A DNA stretch of 64,000 nucleotides from the NCBI RefSeq assembly GCF_002018875.1, contig NZ_MVOL01000002.1, positions 62,001-126,000 of the forward strand, read 5' to 3'. Shown in pieces: positions 8,708 through 16,806 of this stretch. The position numbers and the translations under genes were made by a program. The notes beneath the pieces are model-generated. The model worked only from the letters and a program-made list of their open reading frames with translations, was not told the DNA's origin and ran no database searches. Source of the stretch: Pseudomonas sp. MF4836 (GTDB lineage: Bacteria; Pseudomonadota; Gammaproteobacteria; Pseudomonadales; Pseudomonadaceae). Every line of letters starts with the position of its first letter. The first letter of the stretch is position 1.

Positions 8708-9892
8708 TCAGCGCGGGTAAGGGCGGTTCAGCGCGCACTCGGGGTTGAGCTCGACGCCGAAGCCGGGCTTGTCCAATACCGAGGCGCGCATGCGGCCGTT
8801 GACCGGCACCGGTTCGCCCAGCAGTTGCGGGGAAAACATCGGCACGATCTGGTCGGCCTTGGGCGACATGTTGAGGAACTCGGCGAACGGGCTGTTGGTG
8901 CGGGTGATCACGAAGTGGTAGCTGTACACCGACGAGCCGTGGGGCACGACCATGGCGTTGTGGGCATCGGCCAGGGCCGAGATCTTGATCAGCTCGGTGA
9001 TCCCGCCGCACCAGCCGACGTCCGGCTGGATGATGTCGCAGCAGCCCATTTCCAGCAGCATGCGAAAGCCCCAGCGCGTGGCCTCATGTTCGCCGGTGGT
9101 GACCAGCATGCCGCTCGGCACGTTTTTGCGCAGGGCGGCGTAGCCCCAGTAATCGTCCGGCGGCAGAGCCTCTTCGATCCACTTCAGGCCGAATTCGGCG
9201 GCGCCCTTGGCCAGGCGCGTGGCGTAGTTCAGGTCCAGGCTCATCCAGCAGTCGAACATCAGCCAGAAATCATCGCCGACTTTTTCGCGCATATGGGCCA
9301 GGTGCTCAAGGTTCTTGCGCAGGCCCTCTTCGCCTTCGGCAGGGCCGTATTGCAGGGGCATCTTGCCGCCGATAAAGCCCATCTCCTTGGCCAGGTCCGG
9401 GCGGGCGCCGGTGCAGTAGAACTGCAGCTCATCGCGCACCGCCCCGCCCAGCAGTTGGTGCACCGGCTCTTTACGGATCTTGCCGAGCAAGTCCCAGAGC
9501 GCCAGGTCGACCCCGGAAATGGTGTTGAGGACGATGCCCTTGCGGCCGTAGTAGAGGGTCGCGTGGTACATCTGGTCCCAGATTTTTTCGATGTCGGTGA
9601 CCTTGGCCCCTTCAAGGAAGCGCGCCAGGTGCTTCTCGACGATAAAGGCGCCGATCTCACCGCCGGTGGTCACCGCAAAACCGACGGTGCCGTCGCTGGC
9701 CTCGATCTCCACCACCAGGGTGCCGAGCACGTTGATGCCGAAGCTCTGGCGGCTCTGGCGATATTCCGGGTAGCGGCCCATGGGGGTGCAGATGTGATCG
9801 TCGATCCAGTGGCCGGCCGCCTGGTCGTGGTAGTCGGCGCCGCCTCCGGTGAGGGTGAAGGCGCGAACCTGCTTGATGGTCGGTGTGCTCAT
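8708..9892 (-). CDS. rhmD: L-rhamnonate dehydratase
   Basis: 394 residues of the enolase superfamily, mandelate racemase group. It is very close throughout to E. coli RhmD (YfaW) as I remember it: [18 protein letters not shown] with the His of the N-terminal loop, [68 protein letters not shown] and [14 protein letters not shown] with the catalytic His. It removes water from L-rhamnonate to give 2-keto-3-deoxy-L-rhamnonate. I chose the ATG at 9890-9892, preceded by GGAGAG; a longer reading upstream looks non-coding. First gene of the operon. Confidence 0.95.
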   Translation of the reverse strand: MSTPTIKQVRAFTLTGGGADYHDQAAGHWIDDHICTPMGRYPEYRQSRQSFGINVLGTLVVEIEASDGTVGFAVTTGGEIGAFIVEKHLARFLEGAKVTDIEKIWDQMYHATLYYGRKGIVLNTISGVDLALWDLLGKIRKEPVHQLLGGAVRDELQFYCTGARPDLAKEMGFIGGKMPLQYGPAEGEEGLRKNLEHLAHMREKVGDDFWLMFDCWMSLDLNYATRLAKGAAEFGLKWIEEALPPDDYWGYAALRKNVPSGMLVTTGEHEATRWGFRMLLEMGCCDIIQPDVGWCGGITELIKISALADAHNAMVVPHGSSVYSYHFVITRTNSPFAEFLNMSPKADQIVPMFSPQLLGEPVPVNGRMRASVLDKPGFGVELNPECALNRPYPR

Positions 9893-10245
9893 AAGGCTCT
9901 CCTGCAAGGCAAAGGGGCAAACAGCGGGCAAGTCGAAGACCCGGGCTGAAGGTGTCAGCCGTGGCGGCGTGGAAGTCGGTGGGGGAAAGGCGGGCGCGTC
10001 TGTAGCGACAGCGCAGCGAAATGTGGGCAAGACCATGTAGGGCTGTTCATCACGCCGGTTTCCTTATTGGATTTATCGGGGCGTAAAGGGTGGGCAGCGC
10101 CTGCGGGGAGCAGGCCGTGCCGAAGTGCATGGGAGGGAGCTTACGGAGGCGGATTGATGCTGACTAATTCAAATAAACTTAATACTGATGCCCTCAAGGT
10201 ATCGATTGCGTCACCCGCCACCTGTAGCCGCTGCCTCGGCAGCGG
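9893..10245. other. Intergenic region upstream of rhmD (353 bases)
   Basis: No gene seen. It holds a candidate operator at 10187-10203 within an AT-rich stretch (about 10158-10205) and a REP hairpin at 10222-10251. The GC-rich part nearest rhmD has no convincing reading frame. The rhmD operon promoter is presumably in the AT-rich part, reading leftwards, which would give a leader of about 270 bases. Confidence 0.6.
10187..10203. promoter_or_regulatory. Candidate rhamnose-regulator operator 2
   Basis: The minus strand reads GATACCT-TGA-GGGCATC, a 7-3-7 imperfect palindrome. It matches 14 of 17 positions of the perfect palindrome at 11203-11219 in the lactonase/lysR intergenic region. It lies within AT-rich DNA upstream of the rhmD operon. 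Binding by the LysR protein encoded at 11242 is an inference. Confidence 0.55.
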
Positions 10246-10251
10246 CTACAG
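10222..10251. repeat. REP hairpin overlapping the lactonase stop codon
   Basis: A perfect 14-base inverted repeat (CTGTAGCCGCTGCC, 2-base loop, GGCAGCGGCTACAG). The TAG inside the right arm, read on the minus strand, is the stop of the lactonase gene. It is the simplest member of the REP family seen across the window. Confidence 0.85.
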
Positions 10252-11121
10252 CTTCAAGCCATACGCCTGCGCCGCATTGCGATAAAAAAACTTCTCCTGG
10301 GCCGCCAGGGAGTACTGCGCGATGCAGCGCTTCACCAAGCCCAGGGTGGTGTCGAAATCCGCCACCTGCTCACTGTTCGGCCAGTCGCTGCCAAAGAAAC
10401 ACCGGTCCTCGCCAAATGCCTGCCACAGGCCATCGATCCGCTCCCGGTAAAACCCCGGGTCGAGCCGCAATTGCCCTTCGCGAACCTGCGGAATCTCCGC
10501 CAGCTTGGCGAACACATTGGGGCGCTGCGCCAGCTCCTCGATCCGCCGCATAAAAGCTCGCTCCTCGCCGGGCTCGATCGTGGCGTTGGGCAGGTGATCG
10601 ATGACGATCCGCAATTGCGGCAGGCGCTCGCTGAGCTTCAACAGTCCATCCAGCAGGCGCCCGTCGGGGTTGGCACTGTCCAGGCTGCGCCCGCTGGCGG
10701 CGAGGCGCCGCAGGTTGTCGAGAAACCCGGACTGGTCCTGATCCGTCAGCAAGTCGCGGTCCCACAGGTTGCCGTAGCGCAAGCCGAGAAACAGCGGCTC
10801 CTGCTCCAGCCATTCCAGCTCCTGGCGAAACTGGCCGTGGGCCGGGTCCAGGTTGCCGACGAAACCCAGCATTCGCGGATCGCCACGCAAGGTTTCGAGC
10901 AGCCAGCGGTTGTCCCCGACCCAGGGGCTGGCCTCCACCGCGATCGCGCCGGTGATGCCATGGGCCGGGGCTAGGGTCCAGTAATGTTCGGGCAGATGAG
11001 GCGCGTAAATGCTGTCGGCCGGGGTCGGCCACGGGATGCCTTCGGCACGGCGCGGATCGAACAGGTGGATGTGGCAGTCGATGATCGGGCCGGCATAGAC
11101 GGCGGGGGCGAGGGCGCTCAC
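10246..11121 (-). CDS. Amidohydrolase-family lactonase, probable L-rhamnono-1,4-lactonase
   Basis: 291 residues of the amidohydrolase (metal-dependent TIM-barrel) family: metal-binding DCHIHLFDP near residue 14, VIDHLPNA in the middle, and FFGSDWPN near the C-terminus with the catalytic Asp. Members act on sugar lactones such as fucono- and rhamnonolactone. Between the dehydrogenase and dehydratase steps a lactonase is required, and this is the only candidate in the cluster. It is divergent from a LysR gene with a shared palindrome between them, and is separated from the rhmD operon by 353 bases. Its last codons (CTG TAG) lie in a REP element. Confidence 0.78.
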   Translation of the reverse strand: MSALAPAVYAGPIIDCHIHLFDPRRAEGIPWPTPADSIYAPHLPEHYWTLAPAHGITGAIAVEASPWVGDNRWLLETLRGDPRMLGFVGNLDPAHGQFRQELEWLEQEPLFLGLRYGNLWDRDLLTDQDQSGFLDNLRRLAASGRSLDSANPDGRLLDGLLKLSERLPQLRIVIDHLPNATIEPGEERAFMRRIEELAQRPNVFAKLAEIPQVREGQLRLDPGFYRERIDGLWQAFGEDRCFFGSDWPNSEQVADFDTTLGLVKRCIAQYSLAAQEKFFYRNAAQAYGLKL

Positions 11122-11202
11122 AGGCGATCTCCATTGTTATTGTCGGGGGCTTCGGAATAACAAACCCGACCCGCAAAAGCTAATAGGGGATTGGGGCATT
11201 GC

Positions 11203-11219
11203 GATACCCTGCGGGTATC
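11203..11219. promoter_or_regulatory. Candidate rhamnose-regulator operator 1
   Basis: GATACCC-TGC-GGGTATC, a perfect 7-3-7 palindrome between the divergent lactonase and lysR genes, 22 bases before the lysR ATG and about 80 before the lactonase ATG. That position suits both activation of the lactonase and autorepression of lysR. A near copy lies at 10187-10203. Confidence 0.65.
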
Positions 11220-11241
11220 AGAACAACAATAGGGTGCCTTT

Positions 11242-12186
11242 ATGTCGACGCCGATCACCGCCCGCAGCCTGTTCAACCGCCTGCGCTACAAGCACCTGCT
11301 GATGCTGGTGACCCTGGGCAACAGCCAGAACCTGCACCGCGCCGCCGAAGCCTTGAACATGTCGCAACCGGCCACCACGCGCATGCTCCAGGAAATCGAA
11401 GAAGCCTTCGGCTGCACCCTGTTCGAACGCCAATCCCGGGGTATGCGCGCCACGGTCCTCGGCGAAGAACTGCTGCGCTTCGCCCGTGCCGCCCTCAACG
11501 GCCTGGAGCGCTGCGCCGAAGACCTCACCGACCGCCAGGCCGGCGGTTACGGTTACTTGTCGGTGGGCGCGATCATGGGCGCGGTGCCGGACCTGGTGGT
11601 GCAATCCATCGCCGAGATGAAAGCCAGCCACCCGCTGCTGCGCCTGCGGATCATGGGCGACACCAGCGACCAGCTCAGCGAGTTGCTGGACCAGCGCCGC
11701 ATCGATGTGGCCGTGGCGCGCCTGTCCCACGCCCAGGACCGTCAGCGCTTCGCCTTCGAGCCCCTGGGCAACGAACACCTGGCCGTGGTCGTGCGCGCCG
11801 GCCACCCGCTGACCCAGGTCGCCGCCCCCAACCTCGCGGAAATGGTCGAAGCCTGGCCCTGGATCCTGCAACCCGACACCAGCCCCGCCCGCGTCGCCCT
11901 GGAAAACGCCTTCGCCCGCCTCGACGTCGCCTCCCCCAGTGACGTCATCGAATGCACCTCGGTGTTCGCCATGCTGCAACTGGTGCAAATCACCGACGCG
12001 ATCCTGGTCCTCACCGACACCGTGGTCCGCGATCACGTGCACACCGGTTTGCTGACGGCCCTGGACCTGGAGATAGAAGAGCAGTTGAGCCCGTTCGGGG
12101 TGATGCTGAGGAAGGACGAGCCGCTGAGTCGGGAGTTGGAGATTTTCTTGAACATGCTGCGCGAGAGGGCGCAGCGCAGAGCGTGA
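11242..12186 (+). CDS. LysR-family regulator of the rhamnose genes
   Basis: 314 residues. The winged helix-turn-helix is residues about 10-70 (LRYKHLLMLVTLGNSQNLHRAA, then MSQPATTRMLQEIEEAFG and LFERQSRGM). A substrate-binding domain follows (AIMGAVPDLVVQSIAEM, RIMGDTSDQLSELLDQRRIDVAVARL). It resembles the GbpR/PcaQ branch of LysR regulators, which control sugar catabolism in several proteobacteria. It is divergent from the lactonase gene, and two related palindromes before the two catabolic units are its likely sites. The inducer is probably rhamnose or a pathway intermediate. Confidence 0.85.
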   Translation: MSTPITARSLFNRLRYKHLLMLVTLGNSQNLHRAAEALNMSQPATTRMLQEIEEAFGCTLFERQSRGMRATVLGEELLRFARAALNGLERCAEDLTDRQAGGYGYLSVGAIMGAVPDLVVQSIAEMKASHPLLRLRIMGDTSDQLSELLDQRRIDVAVARLSHAQDRQRFAFEPLGNEHLAVVVRAGHPLTQVAAPNLAEMVEAWPWILQPDTSPARVALENAFARLDVASPSDVIECTSVFAMLQLVQITDAILVLTDTVVRDHVHTGLLTALDLEIEEQLSPFGVMLRKDEPLSRELEIFLNMLRERAQRRA

Positions 12187-12340
12187 AAAGGAGGGGCGGC
12201 AAGCGGTTTGGCCTGTTCGCGCAGGCTTTGCTTGAACGATGGCTGGCGCAGCCCAGATGCTCGGTCAAACACGTGCGGTGCAGAGCAAGCGGTAAAAAGA
12301 CGGCTATCCGTATGCCGCTGGTTTCCCCTGGCCACAAAAA

Positions 12341-12370
12341 AGCCCCAGGCCATAAGACCTGGGGCTTTTT
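12341..12370. terminator. Bidirectional terminator downstream of tRNA-Arg
   Basis: AGCCCCAGG pairs with CCTGGGGCT across an 8-base loop, with T-runs on both strands. It ends the tRNA transcript on the minus strand and may also serve the lysR gene. Confidence 0.85.
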
Positions 12371-12379
12371 CGATGTATC

Positions 12380-12456
12380 TGGTGCACCCGGCGGGATTCG
12401 AACCCACGACCCCTGCCTTCGGAGGGCAGTACTCTATCCAGCTGAGCTACGGATGC
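12380..12456 (-). tRNA. tRNA-Arg(CCG)
   Basis: A 77-base cloverleaf on the minus strand with encoded CCA. The acceptor stem is GCATCCG pairing with CGGGTGC (one G-T pair). The D arm has AGCTCAGCTGGAT, the anticodon stem is CTGCC/GGCAG with loop CTCCGAA giving anticodon CCG, and the T arm has GGTTCGAATCC. It reads the Arg codon CGG, common in this GC-rich genome. No integrase or duplicated 3' end nearby. Confidence 0.95.
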
Positions 12457-12700
12457 AGTGCGGGCGACATCATACCCATGTCCGCCCGGGGCGTCCACGC
12501 CGGTTTTTGTTTCGCTCGCGGGGCGTGGGGGCGGGGTGTGCAGGTGCTGCTGTTCTTCAGCTATTGGGCCGACGACCAGCGGTAAAGGCAGATAGCCATC
12601 ACTGCTTTGACTTTGCGCTAAAGTCGTTGGGCGACTTTTAACCGGCTGTTGCCATTGTGTCTTGGCGCCGTCGCACAGTCCCTTTATCAAGGAGAGAAAT

Positions 12701-12940
12701 ATGCCCGATTCCCTGGTCAATCCGCAGGCCGCTGACGTGCTGACCCAGACCACCCACCAGGCCCATGGGCTGGCCTCACCGTCGCCCGCCGCTTACTTCG
12801 ATGGCGACAGCAAGCTGGCGCTGGCGGCCCAGGCGGTGTTGCTCAAGCAGATGCCTGGAGGCCCTGGCCAAGACGCGCCGCTCGCCCCCACAGATGACGC
12901 CTTGGTGATCGTGAGCAGCGACGTGCCGCTGGGCGCCTGA
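12701..12940 (+). CDS. Small protein with RebB-like (R-body) N-terminus
   Basis: 79 residues. The start has VNPQAADVLTQT followed by an Ala-rich helix (KLALAAQAVLL), matching the opening pattern of RebB-family proteins (VNxQxxDxxTQT), the subunits of refractile R-bodies. The C-terminal half departs from the family and ends with VIVSSDVPLGA. ATG 12701 is preceded by GGAGAG. 50 bases later a second small gene follows in the same direction. RebB homology rests on a short motif and could be misleading; no other reb gene is visible. Confidence 0.5.
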   Translation: MPDSLVNPQAADVLTQTTHQAHGLASPSPAAYFDGDSKLALAAQAVLLKQMPGGPGQDAPLAPTDDALVIVSSDVPLGA

Positions 12941-12990
12941 TTCTTGCGAGTCTTTGTTTCTTCACACCCCACCCTGGGAGGGAATATTCG

Positions 12991-13425
12991 ATGGCAGACA
13001 CCCCTGAAAATGATATGGCCGCCTTCCTGCAAGTTGCCGAAAGGTATTTGAAGCGCCCATTGCAGAGTTATGAACAGGAGCTGTTGGAACGGTACAGATG
13101 GGCGCTGGCGGCCAGTGGCCGGCCATCGCTAAACGCCATACAGGTGATGGAGATGATTTTGCAGGGCGTTGACCCGCATGCGTGGCGTAAGGCGAACGAG
13201 GCAAACCTCGCACCACTCTTGGCCAGCAAGGAGGTGCCACGGCCACTTCAAGCGACGAACCTCGGCGCTCAGTTGTCGGCTCGCACTGCGGCTGTGCAGC
13301 CGCTGACGTCGATCGATGATCTGGTGGGTCGACCCGGCGCGGAAGGCACCGAGAAAGTGGCCCAGGCCGGGGCGCCCGACGACCTCAAGAGCCTGCTGGC
13401 GCTGCTCAAGTCGTTTCAATCCTAG
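12991..13425 (+). CDS. Hypothetical protein downstream of RebB-like gene
   Basis: 144 residues, helical and soluble, starting with a strong ribosome site (GGGAGGG about 9 bases before ATG). The N-terminal half (MAAFLQVAERYLKRPLQSYEQELLERYRWALAA) looks like a small helical domain. The C-terminal half is Ala/Leu-rich and ends in DDLKSLLALLKSFQS. No family recognised. Co-directional with the small gene before it and probably in one transcript with it. Confidence 0.55.
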   Translation: MADTPENDMAAFLQVAERYLKRPLQSYEQELLERYRWALAASGRPSLNAIQVMEMILQGVDPHAWRKANEANLAPLLASKEVPRPLQATNLGAQLSARTAAVQPLTSIDDLVGRPGAEGTEKVAQAGAPDDLKSLLALLKSFQS

Positions 13426-13773
13426 GGGCCTGGATCTCCAGCGTCGGGCGTCCGGCTTCCCGCCCCTGGGGCCTTGTCGGGTCGCAGGGGCATTTTGGCA
13501 TCGGTGCTGGGAATCACGCTGATCTGAAATTTTCGGCAAATGCGCCGTTTTCGTTCTTTTTTTCGAACGGACTATTGTCCTTTACCCCTGTTGACCCTAG
13601 GATCGTTTGAGATTTCAAACGCTCTCGCTCGGGTGCTGCGCTGCGCGCGTGTCTTTTGTGCGCTTTTTCTGTCATCACCCGGTGATTGAATTCCCTGACG
13701 GCAGCCACCTGTTGGCGCCTTTCAACAATCACAATTCGCCCCGCGCCTGCGCGGTGCTGTTAAGGAAGCCGAC
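13426..13773. other. Intergenic region before gabD (348 bases)
   Basis: A likely terminator for the preceding gene lies at 13462-13496: GCCCCTG and CAGGGGC arms followed by ATTTT. The second half is AT-richer (13530-13700) with a CGTTC/GAACG pair around a T-run near 13550-13567, and presumably carries the gabD promoter. No gene or clear operator is seen. Confidence 0.5.
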
Positions 13774-15216
13774 ATGCAGCTCAAAGACACCCAATTGTTC
13801 CGCCAACAAGCCTTTATCGATGGGGCCTGGGTCGACGCGGACAATGGTCAGACGATCAAAGTGAACAACCCGGCCACCGGTGAAATCATCGGCAGCGTGC
13901 CGAAAATGGGCGCCGCTGAAACCCGTCGCGCCATCGAAGCTGCCGACAACGCTCTGCCAGCCTGGCGTGCACTGACCGCCAAGGAGCGCGCCAACAAGCT
14001 GCGCCGCTGGTACGAGCTGCTGATCGAAAACCAGGACGACCTCGCGCGCCTGATGACCCTGGAACAGGGCAAGCCACTGGCCGAAGCCAAGGGCGAAATC
14101 GTTTACGCCGCCTCGTTCATCGAGTGGTTCGCCGAAGAAGCCAAGCGCATCTACGGTGACGTGATTCCTGGGCACCAGCCCGACAAACGCCTGATCGTGA
14201 TCAAGCAGCCGATCGGCGTGACCGCTGCCATCACCCCGTGGAACTTCCCGGCGGCGATGATCACCCGTAAAGCCGGCCCGGCCCTGGCCGCCGGTTGCAC
14301 CATGGTCATCAAGCCTGCGTCGCAAACCCCATTCTCGGCCCTGGCCCTGGTTGAACTGGCGCACCGCGCCGGTATCCCGAAAGGCGTACTCAGCGTGGTT
14401 ACCGGCAGCGCCGGCGACATCGGCGGCGAGCTGACCAGCAACCCGATCGTGCGCAAGCTGTCCTTCACCGGCTCCACCGAAATCGGTCGCCAGCTGATGG
14501 CCGAATGCGCCAAGGACATCAAGAAAGTCTCCCTGGAACTGGGCGGTAACGCGCCGTTCATCGTGTTCGACGACGCGGACCTGGATAAGGCCGTCGAAGG
14601 CGCGATCATTTCCAAGTACCGCAACAACGGCCAGACCTGCGTCTGCGCCAACCGCCTGTACATCCAGGACTCGGTCTACGACGCATTCGCCGAAAAACTC
14701 AAAGTGGCCGTGGCCAAGCTGAAGATCGGCAACGGTCTGGAAGAAGGCACCACCACCGGTCCGCTGATCGATGAAAAGGCCGTGGCCAAGGTTCAGGAAC
14801 ACATCGCCGATGCCCTGAGCAAAGGCGCGACCCTGCTGGCTGGCGGCAAGGTGATGGAAGGCAACTTCTTCGAGCCGACCATCCTCACCAACGTGCCGAA
14901 AAACGCGGCCGTGGCCAAGGAAGAAACCTTCGGTCCATTGGCGCCGCTGTTCCGCTTTAAAGACGAAGCCGAAGTCATCGCCATGTCCAACGACACCGAG
15001 TTCGGCCTGGCGTCCTACTTCTACGCCCGTGACCTGGGCCGTGTGTTCCGTGTGGCTGAAGCCCTGGAATACGGCATGGTCGGCGTCAACACCGGTTTGA
15101 TCTCCAACGAAGTCGCGCCTTTCGGCGGCATCAAGGCTTCGGGCCTGGGCCGTGAGGGCTCCAAGTACGGGATCGAGGATTACCTGGAAATCAAATACCT
15201 CTGCCTGGGTATCTGA
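13774..15216 (+). CDS. gabD: Succinate-semialdehyde dehydrogenase (NADP+)
   Basis: 480 residues, the normal length for GabD. It has the aldehyde dehydrogenase core: PWNFPAAMITRK (cofactor loop), FTGSTEIGR, the catalytic Glu in LELGGNAPFIVFDDAD, and the catalytic Cys in NNGQTCVCANR, with the GabD-type C-terminus SGLGREGSKYGIEDYLEIKYLCLG. It oxidises succinate semialdehyde to succinate in GABA breakdown. The aminotransferase gene gabT follows in the same direction 176 bases later. Confidence 0.97.
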   Translation: MQLKDTQLFRQQAFIDGAWVDADNGQTIKVNNPATGEIIGSVPKMGAAETRRAIEAADNALPAWRALTAKERANKLRRWYELLIENQDDLARLMTLEQGKPLAEAKGEIVYAASFIEWFAEEAKRIYGDVIPGHQPDKRLIVIKQPIGVTAAITPWNFPAAMITRKAGPALAAGCTMVIKPASQTPFSALALVELAHRAGIPKGVLSVVTGSAGDIGGELTSNPIVRKLSFTGSTEIGRQLMAECAKDIKKVSLELGGNAPFIVFDDADLDKAVEGAIISKYRNNGQTCVCANRLYIQDSVYDAFAEKLKVAVAKLKIGNGLEEGTTTGPLIDEKAVAKVQEHIADALSKGATLLAGGKVMEGNFFEPTILTNVPKNAAVAKEETFGPLAPLFRFKDEAEVIAMSNDTEFGLASYFYARDLGRVFRVAEALEYGMVGVNTGLISNEVAPFGGIKASGLGREGSKYGIEDYLEIKYLCLGI

Positions 15217-15392
15217 TCCGGTTTCAAGCGCAAAGGGCACGAGAGCGCTGTCCCTTTGCGCAGCTGTAAAAACGCACTTTTCAAGGTGGCCCGGGACCGC
15301 TCCGGCAGTCGATCATCGCATGCTGCCGCAGGCGCTTCCCCGCCCCGCAACCCTTGAACCACACCGTTTTAAAGACGGTGAATGAGGACACT

Positions 15393-16670
15393 ATGAGCAA
15401 GACCAACGCATCCCTGATGAAACGCCGCGAAGCTGCCGTACCACGCGGTGTTGGCCAGATTCACCCGATCTTCGCCGAGTCGGCGAAGAACGCCACCGTG
15501 ACCGACGTTGAAGGTCGCGAGTTCATCGATTTCGCCGGCGGTATCGCCGTGCTCAACACCGGTCACGTGCACCCGAAAATCATCGCCGCGGTGACCGAGC
15601 AGCTGAACAAGCTGACCCACACCTGCTTCCAGGTCCTGGCCTACGAGCCTTACGTGGAGCTGTGCGAGAAAATCAACGCCAAGGTGCCAGGTGATTTCGC
15701 CAAGAAAACCCTGCTGGTGACCACCGGTTCCGAAGCCGTCGAGAACGCCGTGAAAATCGCCCGTGCCGCCACTGGCCGCGCTGGCGTGATCGCCTTCACC
15801 GGCGCCTACCACGGTCGCACCATGATGACCCTGGGCCTGACCGGTAAGGTCGTGCCTTACTCGGCCGGCATGGGCCTGATGCCAGGCGGCGTGTTCCGCG
15901 CGCTGTTCCCGAACGAATTGCACGGTGTGAGCGATGACGATTCCATCGCCAGCATCGAACGCATCTTCAAGAACGATGCCGAGCCGCGTGATATCGCTGC
16001 CATCATCATCGAGCCGGTGCAGGGCGAAGGCGGTTTCTACGTCGCGCCTAAATCCTTTATGAAGCGTCTGCGTGAACTGTGCGACAAGCACGGCATTCTG
16101 TTGATCGCCGACGAAGTGCAGACCGGCGCTGGCCGTACCGGCACCTTCTTCGCCATGGAACAGATGGGCGTTACCGCCGACCTGACCACCTTCGCCAAAT
16201 CCATCGCTGGCGGCTTCCCGCTGGCCGGTGTCTGCGGCAAGGCCGAGTACATGGACGCCATCGCTCCAGGCGGCCTGGGCGGCACCTACGCCGGTAGCCC
16301 GATCGCTTGCGCGGCGGCCCTGGCGGTGATGGAAGTGTTCGAGGAAGAGCACCTGCTGGACCGCTGCAAGGCAGTGGGCGAGCGTCTGGTAACCGGTCTG
16401 AAAGCCATCCAGGCCAAGTACCCGGTCATCGGTGAAGTACGTGCCCTGGGCGCGATGATCGCGGTCGAGCTGTTCGAAAACGGCGACAGCCACAAGCCAA
16501 ACGCTGCCGCGGTGGCATCGGTGGTGGCCAAGGCTCGCGACAAGGGTCTGATCCTGCTGTCGTGCGGCACCTACGGCAACGTGCTGCGGGTTCTGGTACC
16601 CCTGACCTCGCCGGACGAGCAACTGGATAAAGGCCTGGCCATCATTGAAGAGTGCTTCTCGGAACTCTGA
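15393..16670 (+). CDS. gabT: 4-aminobutyrate aminotransferase
   Basis: 425 residues, class III PLP aminotransferase. It shows TGSEAVENAVKIARA, the PLP region IIEPVQGEGGF and LIADEVQTGAGRTG, and the Schiff-base Lys in TFAKSIAGGFPLAG. It transfers the amino group of GABA to 2-oxoglutarate and feeds GabD. I chose ATG 15393 (MSKTNASL), preceded by GAGG; the longer reading adds 13 residues that do not look native. A terminator follows. Confidence 0.97.
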   Translation: MSKTNASLMKRREAAVPRGVGQIHPIFAESAKNATVTDVEGREFIDFAGGIAVLNTGHVHPKIIAAVTEQLNKLTHTCFQVLAYEPYVELCEKINAKVPGDFAKKTLLVTTGSEAVENAVKIARAATGRAGVIAFTGAYHGRTMMTLGLTGKVVPYSAGMGLMPGGVFRALFPNELHGVSDDDSIASIERIFKNDAEPRDIAAIIIEPVQGEGGFYVAPKSFMKRLRELCDKHGILLIADEVQTGAGRTGTFFAMEQMGVTADLTTFAKSIAGGFPLAGVCGKAEYMDAIAPGGLGGTYAGSPIACAAALAVMEVFEEEHLLDRCKAVGERLVTGLKAIQAKYPVIGEVRALGAMIAVELFENGDSHKPNAAAVASVVAKARDKGLILLSCGTYGNVLRVLVPLTSPDEQLDKGLAIIEECFSEL

Positions 16671-16690
16671 TTGGTTGTGACCTGATCGAC

Positions 16691-16717
16691 AAAAAACCCG
16701 CTTCGGCGGGTTTTTTT
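16691..16717 (+). terminator. Terminator after gabT
   Basis: ACCCGC and GCGGGT arms around a TTCG loop, flanked by six A and seven T, 20 bases after the gabT stop. A strong, probably bidirectional, intrinsic terminator. Confidence 0.92.
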
Positions 16718-16806
16718 ATGGGTTGAGGGCCGACGGACGGTATTTACGCTGTATGGATGGCGTCCCATTGACTAAGGTGCAAAGGATTGCTTTGGGAGCG
16801 TGCTGC

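Noticed and set aside
8399..9949. A 516-codon open frame opposite the mutarotase and rhamnonate dehydratase genes
   Set aside because: It spans two recognised genes and their gap in antisense and shows no motif; the opposite strand is unambiguously coding.
12341..12456. tRNA-Arg as an integration site of a genomic island
   Set aside because: No integrase, no duplicated tRNA 3' end and no shift in base composition were seen on either side.
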